Part shown: positions 1-12,154 of the stretch, piece by piece
How the letters are laid out: every line of letters starts with the position of its first letter
How positions within the stretch are numbered: the first letter of the stretch is position 1
DNA from: Mallotus nudiflorus
Taxonomy: Eukaryota > Streptophyta > Magnoliopsida > Malpighiales > Euphorbiaceae
Assembly (NCBI GenBank): GCA_947683625.1
Contig: CANTUR010000892.1
Span: 124,001 to 188,000 of the forward strand
Direction of reading: 5' to 3'
DNA length: 64,000 nucleotides
The notes under the pieces: generated by a model
Told to the model about the DNA's origin: nothing
What the model saw: the letters and a program-made list of their open reading frames with translations, nothing else
The model's database searches: none
Translations under genes and position numbers: made by a program

Positions 1-1086
1 TTCCACTAGATTTTAGTTTTTCCTAATCTGTATACTAATTAAAATATATGGTTTATTGATAAAGAGGTTCAGGAAACTTATTGATAATTCTTTGATAATG
101 AATTCAGCTTTAATCCACAAGTAGAATTCATTATTAAAGAATGACAGCATACTTCTTCAATGGAGTACTGAACATCCTCTAAAGCAGAGAGCTTCTGCAC
201 TGCTTGGAGCACAGTTGGAGCACCGTCTTCTCTATCTATCCCCAAAACGCTTTGCTAGCTTAAAAATGTAAGCTCTCGGCTGGAAAATTGAATAACTGCA
301 GCAACTTTCAAGTCGTCATTGCAAAGGCTTGAAAGGGCCAAAAAAAAAAAAAAAAAAAAAAGAATGCGAGTACTTTAGTCACACGTGTGATGGACTACTA
401 GAGAGGGTCCTAGTATAACAATTGGCTATAGCAGCTCTCTGTTGCAACAGTTGGGCCTAAAAAATATCCGTGGGCTTTAACATCTATTGGGGAAGATGAA
501 ATCTTGTACATGGAATTCCTTGAAATCTGGAGCGTACAATAGAAATTAGTACGGTAAAATATGCCAGTTATGGTTCATGAATCAACCAATTTCGATTCGT
601 AATTGTTGGCAGGGTGAAATCGAACCGAAACTAACCATCTTTCAGTTTTGGATTGGTTCCTGTTTAGTAATAAATTTTATTTTTAAAAAAAATAATTTCA
701 AACTAATTAAAATAGAAACCGTCAATTAAGTTCTAATTGGAAATGAATTAACCCTGCTTTTTTATTACATTTTCAGGTTTTATTAGACCAAACCTACCTG
801 TAGATAGTCTTACTATTGTCTCACAACTAATTATTAATCTGTAACATATTTACATATTATATTTTTATTAATTAAATATAAAATATTCAAAATATATATT
901 ATTTATCCAATTGTTAAGTATAATTTACGGGTGTAAATAAAAGTATAATATACTCGATGTACATGCCGAGTTGATGCACTGACCTTAGGTATAAATTAAA
1001 AATTTATATACCAAGTTGATGCATATCTTATTTTCTTCCTTTTAACTCCCAAAAATAATTTTGTTTTTGTTATCTTTATTTAGCGG
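1..1086. other. AT-rich intergenic DNA
   Basis: No open reading frame with recognisable protein similarity is seen. A run of 22 A lies at 340-361. Around 560-720 there is a stretch rich in AACCGA/GATTCG-type words, a composition also seen near 53100-53300, which may be decayed repeat sequence. Nothing else can be supported here. Confidence 0.6.
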
Positions 1087-1200
1087 TGGATATCACAAAT
1101 TCCACATTGGAAAGTTGTGGAGAAAATGTTGAACTTATAAATATGAACACTCATACCTTAGTAGGTTAGTTTTGGGAGAGAGAGTAATGATCCCATGATA
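1087..1200 (+). repeat. TRIM 5' terminal repeat
   Basis: Starts TGGATATCAC and ends CCATGATA, the CA terminus apparently changed to TA. The TATAAATA word at about 1137-1144 is the likely promoter core of the repeat. Confidence 0.65.
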
Positions 1201-1202
1201 AG

Positions 1203-1215
1203 TGGCATCAGAGCC
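1203..1215 (+). promoter_or_regulatory. Primer-binding site of the TRIM (initiator tRNA-Met type)
   Basis: TGGCATCAGAGCC matches the usual plant tRNA-Met primer site TGGTATCAGAGCC with one change (T to C at the fourth base). It follows the terminal repeat after a two-base spacer, the position expected for reverse-transcription priming. Confidence 0.7.
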
Positions 1216-1347
1216 GATCCTACTCTTTTCCAATATGAAATCCTTATGAGAGATATTAGGATCGAGGTAGATTCGGACCAGATGGATCTCTCTCATCTAT
1301 TGAATAATGAGCTGATACAATGAGGACATTACACAATTGGATAGAAT

Positions 1348-1463
1348 AGAATATCATAAATTTCAAATTGAAAAGTTGCAGAGATATTTTTGAATTTATA
1401 AATATGATCACTGTGAATCCTAATAAACTCCTCTTTTGAGAATAGGGTAATAATCTCATGACA
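1348..1463 (+). repeat. TRIM 3' terminal repeat
   Basis: Diverged second copy of the 1087-1200 repeat, ending in CATGACA. The many substitutions between the two copies show that the insertion is old. Confidence 0.62.
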
Positions 1464-1788
1464 AGACTTATTATACATATGTAAATATATATACACCTAG
1501 TCAATTGCTAACTAGACGAGACAAGTACACATATTTTTAACTTACACACACAATTATCTTTCAATGTGGAATCCAAGAGGACGAGCCCCAAAAGTTTGGC
1601 CAGACAAATAGCTCAGATGACAACTTGGTATCTGCAAGTAACCTTTGGCCATACTCTAAACAGTCAGTAGCAAGTCATTTCCAAAATCAGAATTTCTACA
1701 CTTAGTTCCAATAATTGATGATGAATCACCATTGATTTTTCTTTTTTCCTAAGTAACATCCCAAGGATTGCCTCAAATCCATTATAAG

Positions 1789-1830
<42 letters not shown>

Positions 1831-3501
1831 AGTTGCATAAATTTTATAAAGTAGAAAGTACTACGAAGTTTGTATTCCAGCTGTAATTATGTACCAAAAA
1901 TGGCTTTTGCCCCCAACTTGATTGATTCTTAAAATTTTTATTTTGCTAGGTTGCTGTCAGAAATAAATTTTGTCAGACTGTACTATAAAAGTTGATGATT
2001 AATGGGTATTAGTTAAAATTCCAAATCAAAGTCCCTTGAATTAGGTTAACTTACGAAGCTAACAGATGCCTAAAAATAGATAATAATAATAATAATATTA
2101 ATTAATGGAATTGCTCAACCATAATCATAAATCAATATCAAGGACCCATATATACACAAGTCTTTACTCTCTTTTCCTATATTTTTTTTGGGATAAATTG
2201 TGTTAAGTCTATAGCTTTCGTTAGCAGGCATGATGATGACCATGACAGTAGAAATTTTAACAACTTTGAGACCATGGGCACATAATATTTATTTTATATT
2301 CCCAACTTTTTAAAGCAAACTTAAGAATACCTGAAAAATGGGGTCTCAAAACATAAGATTTGCTATTTAAAGTGAAGGATAAATGGAGGGTTTTGTTTCT
2401 ATATATGTATATATATTATGTAAAAAGAAAAAGACTGGAAAGTTAGATTTTAATGGGCTTCAGATAATGATGATTCAATAAGAAAAATATATAGTAAGTT
2501 AACAAAAAAAGTGATTTAAAAACATTATGAATTGCATATTTCGAATTTTATCATCGTTTATTTGTAAAAATAATTTTTATCTAATTTAAAGAATTTTTTT
2601 AATTGTAGTATATCAATATGTAAATTATCTGACTTTTTTATTAGTAGTAATAAAAAGCATAATCATAATAATAATAGGGTTGAGTGACTTTACATCTAGC
2701 AGTATAGTCATATAGTGATCAAAGGGCCTACAATAGTAAACATGGGGAAGAAAAGTCAAGAAAGTTTATGTGTGGAGGAAGAAGTGCAAAAGAAGATAAC
2801 AACACAAAGACATATAATAAAAAAGAGTACTTTGTTTCAGGACACTTTGGAGAGGACCACAAATTGGTGTTGATGATGGTGCCAAAGAAAGAGCATTGTG
2901 CAATTAAGGACAAGTACTATATTATTATTATTATTATTGACCTCTTCATCAACTCTAGGAACTTCAAAAAAAATCCTCTCCCATGCTCTCTCTCTCTCTA
3001 TATATATATGACTTTGTGGGGTTGCTTCCACAAGTACCTTATACAACAAAAACTGCAGAACATATCAAGGAACCCACAAGTCACCTATGTATCACACAGC
3101 CAGGAATAGGAGTAGACAGTAGAGAGAAGAAATGTAAACCCAAAAAAAATTGTCTATTTTGTTAAATTTAATTTTTATCGAGTTAAGTTGAAGCTAGAAA
3201 AAATAGTACAAAATATTTGAATTTTGTTTAACTTTTATCAGGTTGAATTTCAATTTACTATTTTTATATTTACCATTTTATCTCTTAAAAGTTGTAATTT
3301 AAGTAATAAATAATAAATCTAAGTAAATTTTAATATCACATGTTTGAATCCACTTAACCATTTAATTCTAAATGTAGATAGAAAATAAAAATGTAAATTC
3401 CAAGTTCTCTTCCCTCATTTCTTTTCGCTTCTTTGTGTAGAAGCTTTCTCCGGTAAACTTTTGTTTGCGTGTTGCTGGCCTTTTTGGCCAGTAGCCACCC
3501 T

Positions 3502-3532
<31 letters not shown>

Positions 3533-4849
3533 GTAGTGATATATTTTTAGATCATCTAGGTTTAATCCTTTTTACTATGAGCAAATTTGACTTTCTAATA
3601 TTTTGAATATCTTTTCATAGCTTAGTATCAAACCATGGATGATCTCCATTATGTGCCTATAAAGCTTCCTTCTGAAAATTTATAGAGTTTTAATATAAAT
3701 TTAGTGATGTTTGAACGAGTTTAGCTGACTTAATTGTCTTGAATAGATTTCATTCTACATCTTATTCTTTCAACTCAATCAACAATTACATGTGGCATTA
3801 TCTTCATTCAAATTGTCATCCTTATTATTTGCAAATATGCCTAAGAATGCAGCTGGAGTATAAGGTTTGGAAAGCAATGTTCTTATCATAAGGAAAGAAT
3901 GCTCTTTGCGTGAGGGTGAGGAAAAACTGCCGGAGGCAAAAAAATTTCATCTAGATGCTTCTATGCTCAGTTGTTAGGGTTTTCTATTGTTTTTACATTT
4001 TGGGCTTATTTGTAATATGTTTGGTACGGGCTTCTAACATTTTCTTGTTGAATAAAATTTTACAATTTGGTAAAAAAAACAAAACTAGCTCAAACTTGAA
4101 GCCACAACCCATAAGATCATCCCACCAAATCCGGTAATGATATCATGTGAAAAACTTTCTACCTGGGTTTAATTTTTTTTAAGTATTAGATATATCATTA
4201 CATCATTTATAATTTCAAATATATCACTGTCAACAAAAATTATAAATTATAATTCATATAGAAAATTTTATAATCTATATAAAAAATATATAGTACAATC
4301 ATGTTCCATGTAGAAATCGAATCCAATAGACCTCAACACATTAAACAATTGAACTGCATCTCATTAGCTTATACATGAGTTTAATTACGTTTAGAAATTC
4401 AATTTTTTAGAGTCTATTTAGTTCAACTATTTATAATAAATAATAGTTGATAGCGATTAAATAGCTAATAGTGAATAAATATGAACAATTTGATACTATT
4501 TTATTAGTTTTTGTTAATGTTTTAAATGAGCCTAAAGAGTACAATATATTTTTAAATATAATTTTATATATCCTTATAATATTTTTAATCATGTAAATTA
4601 TTTAAAAATAGTACATAGTAATATAAATAATAATAAAAAATAATTAAAATTATAAACTTAAATTATTTAAAAATTAATATTAGGTATTGAATATCATATA
4701 ATTTTTAAAATAATCATAGGTATAAATGTTATAACTATTTAATTCTTAATTATAATTTAAAATAATATTCATTCTATTATGAATTATAAAAATTAATTAT
4801 ATACATTTTATTTAAATGAAATTATTTATTATTAGTTATTTTTAATTAT
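1464..4849. other. AT-rich intergenic DNA with microsatellites
   Basis: Contains a (TA)n tract at 1792-1827, an ATT-type tract at about 2918-2938, a T run near 3510-3528, and a perfect hairpin CTGGCC-TTTTT-GGCCAG at 3475-3491. The stretch 3420-4080 is CT-rich and then ends in a TTGAATAAAATTTTACA-like sequence. That combination resembles the 3' tail of a LINE but shows no coding remnant, so I do not call it. No host gene is recognised. Confidence 0.55.
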
Positions 4850-5505
4850 TTATATTTTAATATACATACAATTTAGATATATTTACATTAAATCGCATGT
4901 AAATTTTTTATTTAAAATAAAATTATAACTTAATTAGCCTAATTCTATAAGTAAATTATTCTCATCATATTAATATTTAACTTTTTAATATTTTTAATAT
5001 ACATACAATTTAGATATTTTTTATATCTCAAAAATTTATAATATTAATATATATAATTTTTTAATATTTAATTCATTAATTAAATTAATAAAAATTAAAA
5101 AATATTTTAGAATATATATTTTTAAAATTTATTTATTTAAAACGTAAAACATATTAAAGAAAAGAAATTAAAAATATTAGAAAGTTAAATATTAATATGA
5201 TTATAATATTATTAATATCATACAAACACAAAATTTAATCATTTTATTCATTTAACTAGATTTTAAAAATTATTTTTAAAAAAATTATATATTAATATTA
5301 AAATTTTGAGATATAAAATATATTTAAATTGTATGTATATTAAAAATATTAAGAAGTTAAATAGTAATATGATAAGAATAATTTACTTATAGAATTATGC
5401 TTAATTAAGTTATAATTTTAATTTAAGTAAAATATTTGTACATAATTTAAATAACATACAATTTAATTTTAATTAAAATATATCTAAATTGTATGTATAT
5501 TAAAA
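4850..5505. repeat. Long AT-rich imperfect inverted repeat
   Basis: The left arm (about 4850-5060) and the right arm (about 5280-5505) are reverse complements over roughly 210 bp with mismatches and small gaps. Matching landmarks in order are ATACATACAATTTAGATAT (left, 4862-4880 and 5000-5018) against ATCTAAATTGTATGTAT and its variants on the right, and TTATTCTCATCATATTAATAT against ATAGTAATATGATAAGAATAA. The right-arm landmark occurs twice (about 5320-5340 and 5480-5500) and the left-arm landmark also twice, so each arm is itself a partial duplication. The spacer is about 220 bp. It could be a fold-back or MITE-like element or a source of hairpin RNA; no target duplication was identified. 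Confidence 0.6.
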
Positions 5506-6773
5506 TATTAAAACATAAAATATTAATATGATAAGAATAATTTATTTGATAGAATTAGGATTGATTAAATTTTAATTTTAATTTCAATAAAATATTTTGG
5601 TGTTGACATATACAAATTGAAATTGAGTATCTGAATTGAAACAAAATTAAAGTTTGATGACCATATATGCATTTAATTTTGAAGATGATGTAAAAACTAC
5701 TATGGAGAATATTCTATAAATTTTTTTAATCGGTAACCACATTAGCACTTTACCATTAGTGATTGGTGATTGATATTTAAATTGAAATTTGCGTATCAAA
5801 AAAATACAAATTAAAATTTAATGTCTAAAATGATACAAACCAAAAAATAGGTAACCACATGTGAATTTAACTCTAGTTTAGACATATAGTATCATATTCT
5901 TAAATCTTTAGATGTTTGATTTTTATATCCTTAATTTCAATGTGTATACCCTAGCTAGTAGGCATACCTATATTAGCCTACTTGTTAATTACACTTAATG
6001 ATACATAGTATAGTGGTAAATTAATACAGGAATTTATACATGCTTCCCATCAATTACCATCCTCACTTTAATTTGTTCCCAAAAAAAAAAATTACTGGCT
6101 TTTGGTTTTAATATCTTAAAGTCCTGATTGCAAAAATGAAATTATGTTATTAATCATGCATGATTATCTATTATCTCTTTAATTTCGTGATAATTTCACC
6201 AATCTTCATTGGTGCTATGTCTAATTTTTTATAAAAGTTTGTTCGAAATTTATATAGAATGAATGTTCTAGTTAACAAGTTGAAATTAGAAAATTTTCAA
6301 GGACAAATTTTACGGATATTAATAAAAAATAAATTAAAAACAAAGATTGCGAAAGAAAAAAAAATACATATACAGAAAAATAATCTTTAGAAATTTGTGA
6401 AAATATTATCTTAAGAAGCCCAATTTAATTATTCAAGGCAAGAACAATATGACCTAATTGGATAAAGAAATCTTATTTTCTAAAACATGCATATATTTTT
6501 CTTTCTTTTGGATTTCAAGTACTTGAATTCAATTTTGAATCCAAACAATTGAATAATATTCAAATAATTATTCATGTGAATTTAGAAAAAATACAATAAA
6601 TATTAGATAAAGTAAAAAGTAAACTTATTTGCCAATACTTAAGTTATTTAGTAAACAATTGTTGTATTTTTGCAGCAAATGACTAAATTAATTCGTGGAT
6701 AATTAAGAAACCTAAGTTTAGTTAGACACATTATACACTTGGTTTAATTTAATTATTAGATTATAATAAAACT
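5506..6773. other. AT-rich intergenic DNA
   Basis: No coding or structural feature is seen beyond AT-richness. It ends in gatta (6769-6773), the target duplication of the following Copia element. Confidence 0.55.
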
Positions 6774-7065
6774 CATGCAAATGTAAAAATGAGAAAAGCA
6801 TGTTTCATTTTTGTTGTAACTACTTACATATATACTATTATTATTACATAACAATACATTTAACTAACTAAATCTCTATCTAACCAATGAGAAGGAAACA
6901 GGTCTATCTAACCAATAAGAGTGCAACACATCAGCATAAATTAAGCAATTAAACTGCACCATTTTCTGCTGTCATATAAACAGTGCTACTATACTATATT
7001 TTTAGAGCACTGAGCACTGCTACTTCTACATTCTGCGGTGTGAGAACAAGTAGATGTGTTCAACA
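6774..7065 (-). repeat. Copia 3' LTR
   Basis: 292 bp, aligning along its full length with 16031-16324 but with substitutions and a 7-bp length difference near 6930. On the - strand it begins TGTTGAACACATC. The far end reads TTTTATTA, so the usual terminal CA is TA in both LTRs. Confidence 0.93.
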
Positions 7066-7074
7066 GCCCCTCGC
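7066..7074 (-). promoter_or_regulatory. Copia polypurine tract
   Basis: GCGAGGGGC on the - strand lies directly before the 3' LTR start, where plus-strand DNA synthesis is primed in LTR retrotransposons. Confidence 0.75.
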
Positions 7075-7109
7075 AAGGTGGAGTGTACAAATTTTGGACA
7101 CCCAACTTG

Positions 7110-7500
7110 AGAATAGAACTATGAAAGGAGGCAATAGACAAAGGTTTTGTTAGAAAATCAGCAAGTTGATGCTAAGTACGAACAAGAAGAAGATGAACCA
7201 AACCATCATGAATCTTTCGCCTAATGAGATGGTAATCAATTTCAATGCGTTTAGTGCGCTCGTGGAACATCGGGTTCTTAACAATTTTGATGATAGAAGT
7301 ATTATCACAATAAATAGAGATAAGGCTAGGATCAAAATGGAAATCGTGGAGGAGGTAGGTAAGCCACTGAACTTCACAAGTCACAACAGCAAGTGCACAA
7401 TACTCTACTTCAGCAGAGGAACGAGAAACAATATGTTATTTCTTAGATTGCTAGGAAACCAAGGCATTGCTGAGAAAAACACAATACCCAATGATGGAAC
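7110..7500 (-). pseudogene. Copia RNase H domain remnant
   Basis: On the - strand the translation contains SRSSAEVEYCALA, EVQWL, IYCDNTS and KNPMFHERTK followed by IEIDYHLIR. These are the ordered landmarks of Copia-type RNase H, including the acidic residue in CDN. The domain removes the RNA template during reverse transcription. The open stretch 7172-7384 covers its second half. It follows RT in the expected order and lies about 100 bp before the 3' LTR. Assignment is secure; activity is not expected because RT and integrase are broken. Confidence 0.88.
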
Positions 7501-7731
7501 ATTGAGTGTTAATACAAGATGCCCAATCTTAATCTGAAAAAGCTTTAATATGAAGATCATTTATAGAAGGAACAAACAAGCCTTGACCTAGAGAACTTTT
7601 AATATAATGTAAAACTTGATGGATCTCAGTAAAGTGGAGCTAAGTAGGACAGTTTAGAAATTGGGACAATTGCTGAACAGTGAGAGATAAGTTTGGTCTC
7701 ATTGTTATAAGATAGCTAGTGACATCAAATG

Positions 7732-8500
7732 TCAAACAAAGTCACGATAGCTAGTGACATCAAACAAAAGAGGACTATCCGCTTTAGATAGTCTGACGTT
7801 AACAACCATGGGAGTGCTAGCAAGCTTAGCACTTAAGAAGCCAGTCTCATTTAATAAATCAATAGCATATTTGCATTGGCAGAGATTGATTCCATGAGTG
7901 AAGTAAGCTACCTCAAGGCTAAGAAAAAATTTGAGGGTACCGAGATCTTTAATTTTGAATTGATCATTACAATAGCTCTTGATATCAAAAATGGCATGAA
8001 GATTATTGCTTGCTACTATAATGTCATTAATATAGACTAAGAGGGCAAGAATATCTTGATTAATATGCTTAAGAAAAAGAGATAAATCAGATGAGGCTTG
8101 AGAAAAACCTTGATTTAACAAAGCTGAAGTCAGTTTAGCATTCCATTGGTGACTTGCTTATTTTAAGCCATAAAGACTTTTAGTAAGTCGATAAAATTGA
8201 GAAGAATTAGACACGAAAAGACCTAGTGGCAAGTCCATATATACTTTCTTTATGTAAGTCATCATGCAAGAATGCATTATTTATGTCCAGCTAATGTAAA
8301 TGCCAATGTTTACTTACAACAAGAGCAAGCAAAGTTCTAATGGTTGTAATCTTCGCAACATGGGAGAAAGTATCTAAATAATCAACACTAGATTATTGCG
8401 TATAGCCCTTAGCAATAAGACAAGCTTTGTACCTTTCAATGATACCGTTAGCCTTATATTTAACTTTATACACCCATTTTCATCCAATGGTAGTTTTGGA
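7732..8500 (-). pseudogene. Copia reverse transcriptase remnant with altered active site
   Basis: The N-terminal half (about 8160-8500, - strand) reads as KWVYKVKYKANG, ERYKACLIAKGYTQ, VDYLDTFSHVAKI and LDINNAFLHDDL, in the order seen in Copia RT, broken by stops. The C-terminal half is open from 8121 to 7732 and holds VYINDII where the family has a YVDD-type catalytic box, so one of the two catalytic aspartates is replaced by asparagine. It then runs through KDLGTLKFFLSLEVA and on to RNase H. RT copies the element's RNA into DNA in virus-like particles; this copy cannot. Confidence 0.9.
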
Positions 8501-8559
8501 TGATGGTAAAGGCATTAATCTCCAAGTGTGATTAGCTTCAAGAGCTTGCAACTCAGTTG

Positions 8560-8997
8560 TCATTGCATCATGCCAACATTGATGTTGAACAGCCTCTTGG
8601 TAAGTTTGGGGTTCAATAATGGTGGAAATTTGATAAAGAAAATGTTTATGAGGAGGAGAGATATGGTTGTAGGTAAGAATATGAGAAATATTATAAGGAG
8701 TGGAATGAAAAGACGGGGAAAGATAATAATCTTGTAAATGAGAATGTGGTTTAGTAATTCATTTAAATTGAGATTTTCAAAATATGAAGCATCCATGGTA
8801 ACATTTAGAGAAGATGGAGCAATATCAGTTGGAATAGCCAAGTCTCGGGAAAAAGATGGTGATGAAAAATACAACTTAAAAGAAGAAGGAGAAAAAGGAA
8901 AAATAGTTTCATTGAAAAGGACATTTCTAGAAATAACAACTTTTTTAATATTAAGATCATAGACATGGAAAACTTTGGTACGAGACAAGAAAAATAC
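8560..8997 (-). pseudogene. Copia integrase C-terminal region, copy 1 (3' part)
   Basis: The - strand contains FHVYDLNIKKVVISRNVLFNE, the conserved block that follows the Copia integrase core, then a low-similarity linker towards RT. It is cut at 8997/8998 by the nested LTR and continues at 12155. The paralogous segment at 13246-13575 is uninterrupted, which fixes the insertion point. Confidence 0.85.
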
Positions 8998-11900
8998 TGT
9001 AGACAGCATGGTTTAGCGCGTGCCCAAGATCTTAGCAACCATGACACTGTTTGTTCTTAAGGCTCTAGAGAACACACTAACCACTATCACAAGACATGGC
9101 GTGGAGATGAGAAATCGCCACCCAGGGTAATAACTGGGATAAATCAAAAAATGGTGGTACTTGATTATCTAAAAGAAAGCCAGCACCACAACCAGAAGAT
9201 TCTAGGTATGGAATACTAATTTCTTTCAATCTTGTGTTCTTTTAGAATTACTTTATGAATTACTATTTTATCTTCTATTTACATGTAATATCATATAAAC
9301 CCTTAAAAAAATCAACTCGAAACAAACTAGTCATGAAAAATACAAATAAACAATGCAATCATCAAAATCCCTAGTTTAGTCTAATCTACATTGATTTTAA
9401 TCATAAGTGAGCCTAAAGACTAATGGGCTTAATTCCTATTCAATTTTAATTAAGTGATCCTAAGTCTATTTATTTTAATTCTAAAAATAGGCCTAAATCT
9501 ACAAATTATCAAGTATTTAATTTAGTGGGCTTAATTCTACATGTTTAATTCTAAAGTGATTTTAAATCTATAAATTATGAAAAAGGCTTAAATTAAATGG
9601 ACTAAGTCTAAATTAATTAAATTAAGTGAGCCTATGTCTAAATTAACTAAGTGGGTCTAAGTTATCTCTATCCTAAATATAATTAATTATGGGCCAAAAG
9701 ATGCATTTTAATTAATTAAACCTAAAAAACCTAAATTTAAATGAGTTAAAGCCTAATATGGGCCTAGGGCCCAAAACACAAAAACATAAGCAAATAAGCC
9801 CAAAAACAATTAAAAAAATCAAAATAAACAACTAAAAGATCAAACTATTAATTAAATATATTCTAAAACCCTAATTTAATTAAACTGCCATAAACAAATA
9901 AAACAAAATAATTAATAGGCAACTCTAATTTTATCTACTTAAATCTAATCTAATTTTAATTAAACCACCTAATGATTTCTATAGCCATTAATTTTAATTA
10001 ATTACCGAATGAAAACCCTAATTTTACTAACCAATTAATTAAAACAAAACATCCAATCACACACACACAAAATTTCATTATTCCCACTGTTGGAATTATT
10101 ACAAAGAACTATTGAAAATAATAAAAAAGAAAATTAATACAACTCAAAAATAAATAAAAATAAAATAATGATAAACAAACTAAATAAAAACCCTAGAATT
10201 ATTGTTTAGCTATAAGGTTCTATCCATGGCATCCCATGGACCTTCATGGATTTTATTCTTTAAGTAAACTCATTAAGTGATCATCTCCATAATCACCAAC
10301 ACAAAAATAAAAAATGGTTAGTGAATAAAAAAATAAATATAAAAATTTAAGTAAAACTAGAATTCAATAGGGACAAAAATAATAAAATAAAAAATAATAG
10401 AAAATAAAAAAAGAGAAGATGATTATAGATGCACTGTGGTTGGCTCCCCAGACTAGTATGTTGACCTTAGCAATAATCAATCTTAATTTTGATCTTAACA
10501 AACTTAATTTTGAGCATTTAATTTGTTTATTTAAGTGTGTATAAGTTAGGACTATTGGAAGTTAAAATGAAGCATAATTATCTTAGGCTGATTGGACCTT
10601 TAAGATTCAATAAGGCTTTTGATATCCTTAGAGCTTTATAATAAGAAAGTTATCTTCTTCACATTTGAAGTAGACATCTTAGACTTTTTGAATTGTGCTT
10701 ATTTTTCAAAATCCAACTTCATTTGGTTATGCAAATTTTTAGTCAAAATCCACGTACACATTTACCATCTCAGACTACACATATCTTAGTATTTTGGATA
10801 TATCTTGACTTACAGAAGTCCAATTAAGGTGATTCAAAATGATATGGAAATATAAGTCAAATATATACAAATTTTGTGAAGAAAGCATGGTAAAATTCAA
10901 ATTTCTTCAAGATAAAATCACGGATTTAACTTGTGTATAGTTGTCTTACAATATTCTGCATTTCAGATTGCATAACTCTTAGTATTTTAGACATATCCTG
11001 AGCTACAGAAGTCCAATTTATATGATTAATGATATGGAAAGATAAGTAAAATATCTACAATTTTGATGAAGAAATTATAGAAAAATTCAAATTTATTCAG
11101 GAGCAAATCATAACTTCAACTTGGGTATAGCTGTCTGATAGTATTCTGCATTTCAAATTGCACAGCTCTTAGTATTTTGCACATATCCTGAGATAAAGAT
11201 GTTAAATTTAGGTGATTTAAAATTATATGAAAATCTAATTCAAATATCTACAACTTCTATGAAGAAAGTGTGGGTAAATTCAAATGTCTTGAGCAGCCAA
11301 TCATAGTTTCAAGCCATGAATAGCTGTCTGATAGCATCTCTTTCAATGATCCAAAACATAGACATTGGACACATCATTTGCACCTCCAACAGCTATATTT
11401 TTAAGTATAAATACCTCTAGAGCTAAATGAAATTTAAGAAACTTAATTATCATTCATTCTTTCTTAAGCATTCATTGAGCTCTCAAATTCTCTTAAACAA
11501 TTCTTTATTTATATAACTCTTGTGAGAGTTAGGTGTGTGTTAGAAATATAATTTCTCTTTATCTTAAATCTTAGGTTAGATTAGAATGGAAGTGAGATTT
11601 ATTTTCAAAAGAATTAGTTTAAGTGTTATCCATTGAAACACTTGGGTTTTGGTTTTTTGAGCGAGCCTTGAAAACTCATGTTGTAATGTTATAAGAGTGA
11701 GCCATAAAACTCTTGTATAATCTCAATCTTGTAAATAAGATTGTGGGTAATTGAAAATTCTAACTTGGGGATAAGTTAGGTGGAGACGTAGGATTGTTGT
11801 TGAATCCGAACTCCTTAAATCTTTATGTTCTTCATTCTTCTTTCTCAACTTCTATTTAAATCTTTGTGATTGAAATTAGATCGAAATTACATAATTTTGA

Positions 11901-12154
11901 TCGGAATTCTATAACTCTTATTTTTTAAAATTTTAGTTACCAAAAAACCCCCCTTAAAGAAATTAAAATTTTCAATCAGGTCCGAAAATGTATTACAATT
12001 AAGTCCTTAAAAAAACCAATGAAACTCTTTTTGAAAAAGTATTCAAACTTTTGAGGTTTCAAACTTCAAGTGTTGAAGATCTACTTATAATATTTTTATC
12101 ATTAGAGTCCCTTGTCACATCCGTATTTTATTATCCCGAAATTGGGTATCTACA
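8998..12154 (-). mobile_element. Solo LTR of the TGTAGAC family (copy A), carrying a nested LTR
   Basis: Begins TGTAGACAGC and ends GGGTATCTACA, and is flanked by aatac (8993-8997) and aatgc (12155-12159), a 5-bp duplication with one mismatch. The uninterrupted paralogue near 13535-13560 reads across the empty site exactly as predicted. Its ends are homologous to 26647-31927 and 37551-38126. Only one LTR is present and there is no internal region, so it is a solo LTR left by LTR-LTR recombination. The - orientation is taken from copy B, where a polypurine tract fixes the direction. About 1.4 kb of its length is a nested insertion. Confidence 0.88.
10459..11875 (+). mobile_element. Sirevirus-type LTR nested in solo LTR A
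   Basis: From TGTTGACC at 10459, copy A stops matching copies B and C until about 11875. The inserted sequence is the diverged reverse complement of the Sirevirus 3' LTR at 19943-21153. Shared landmarks are TTTAAGTGTGTA near the start, and GAGCCTTGAAAACTCA, ACTTGGGGATAAGTTAG and GTAGGATTGTT towards the end. The right boundary is approximate, and no clear target duplication was found. Confidence 0.72.

Larger units (their letters stand above)
1087..1463 (+). mobile_element. TRIM retroelement (terminal-repeat retrotransposon in miniature)
   Basis: Two diverged direct repeats of about 115 bp (1087-1200 and about 1348-1463) flank roughly 147 bp of non-coding sequence. Both share the words ATATCA.AAATT, AAAAGTTG or GAAAGTTG, TTATAAATATGA and TC.CATGA.A in the same order. 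A tRNA-Met-type primer-binding site sits two bases after the first repeat. Short LTRs, a Met primer site and no coding capacity define TRIMs, which are mobilised by other elements' proteins. The expected CA end survives only in the second repeat (catgaca); the first ends in gata. No convincing target duplication is visible, so the outer boundaries are approximate. Confidence 0.72.

Noticed and set aside
2768..3109. 113-codon open frame on the + strand
   Set aside because: Ends in isoleucine runs from an ATT microsatellite and shows no recognisable domain; not enough to call a gene.
3955..4137. LINE 3' end
   Set aside because: TTGTTGAATAAAATTTTACA resembles a LINE tail, but there is no poly(A) boundary, target duplication or RT remnant upstream.
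7166..7537. 123-codon open frame on the + strand
   Set aside because: It is the antisense shadow of the Copia RNase H region, whose - strand translation matches the family.
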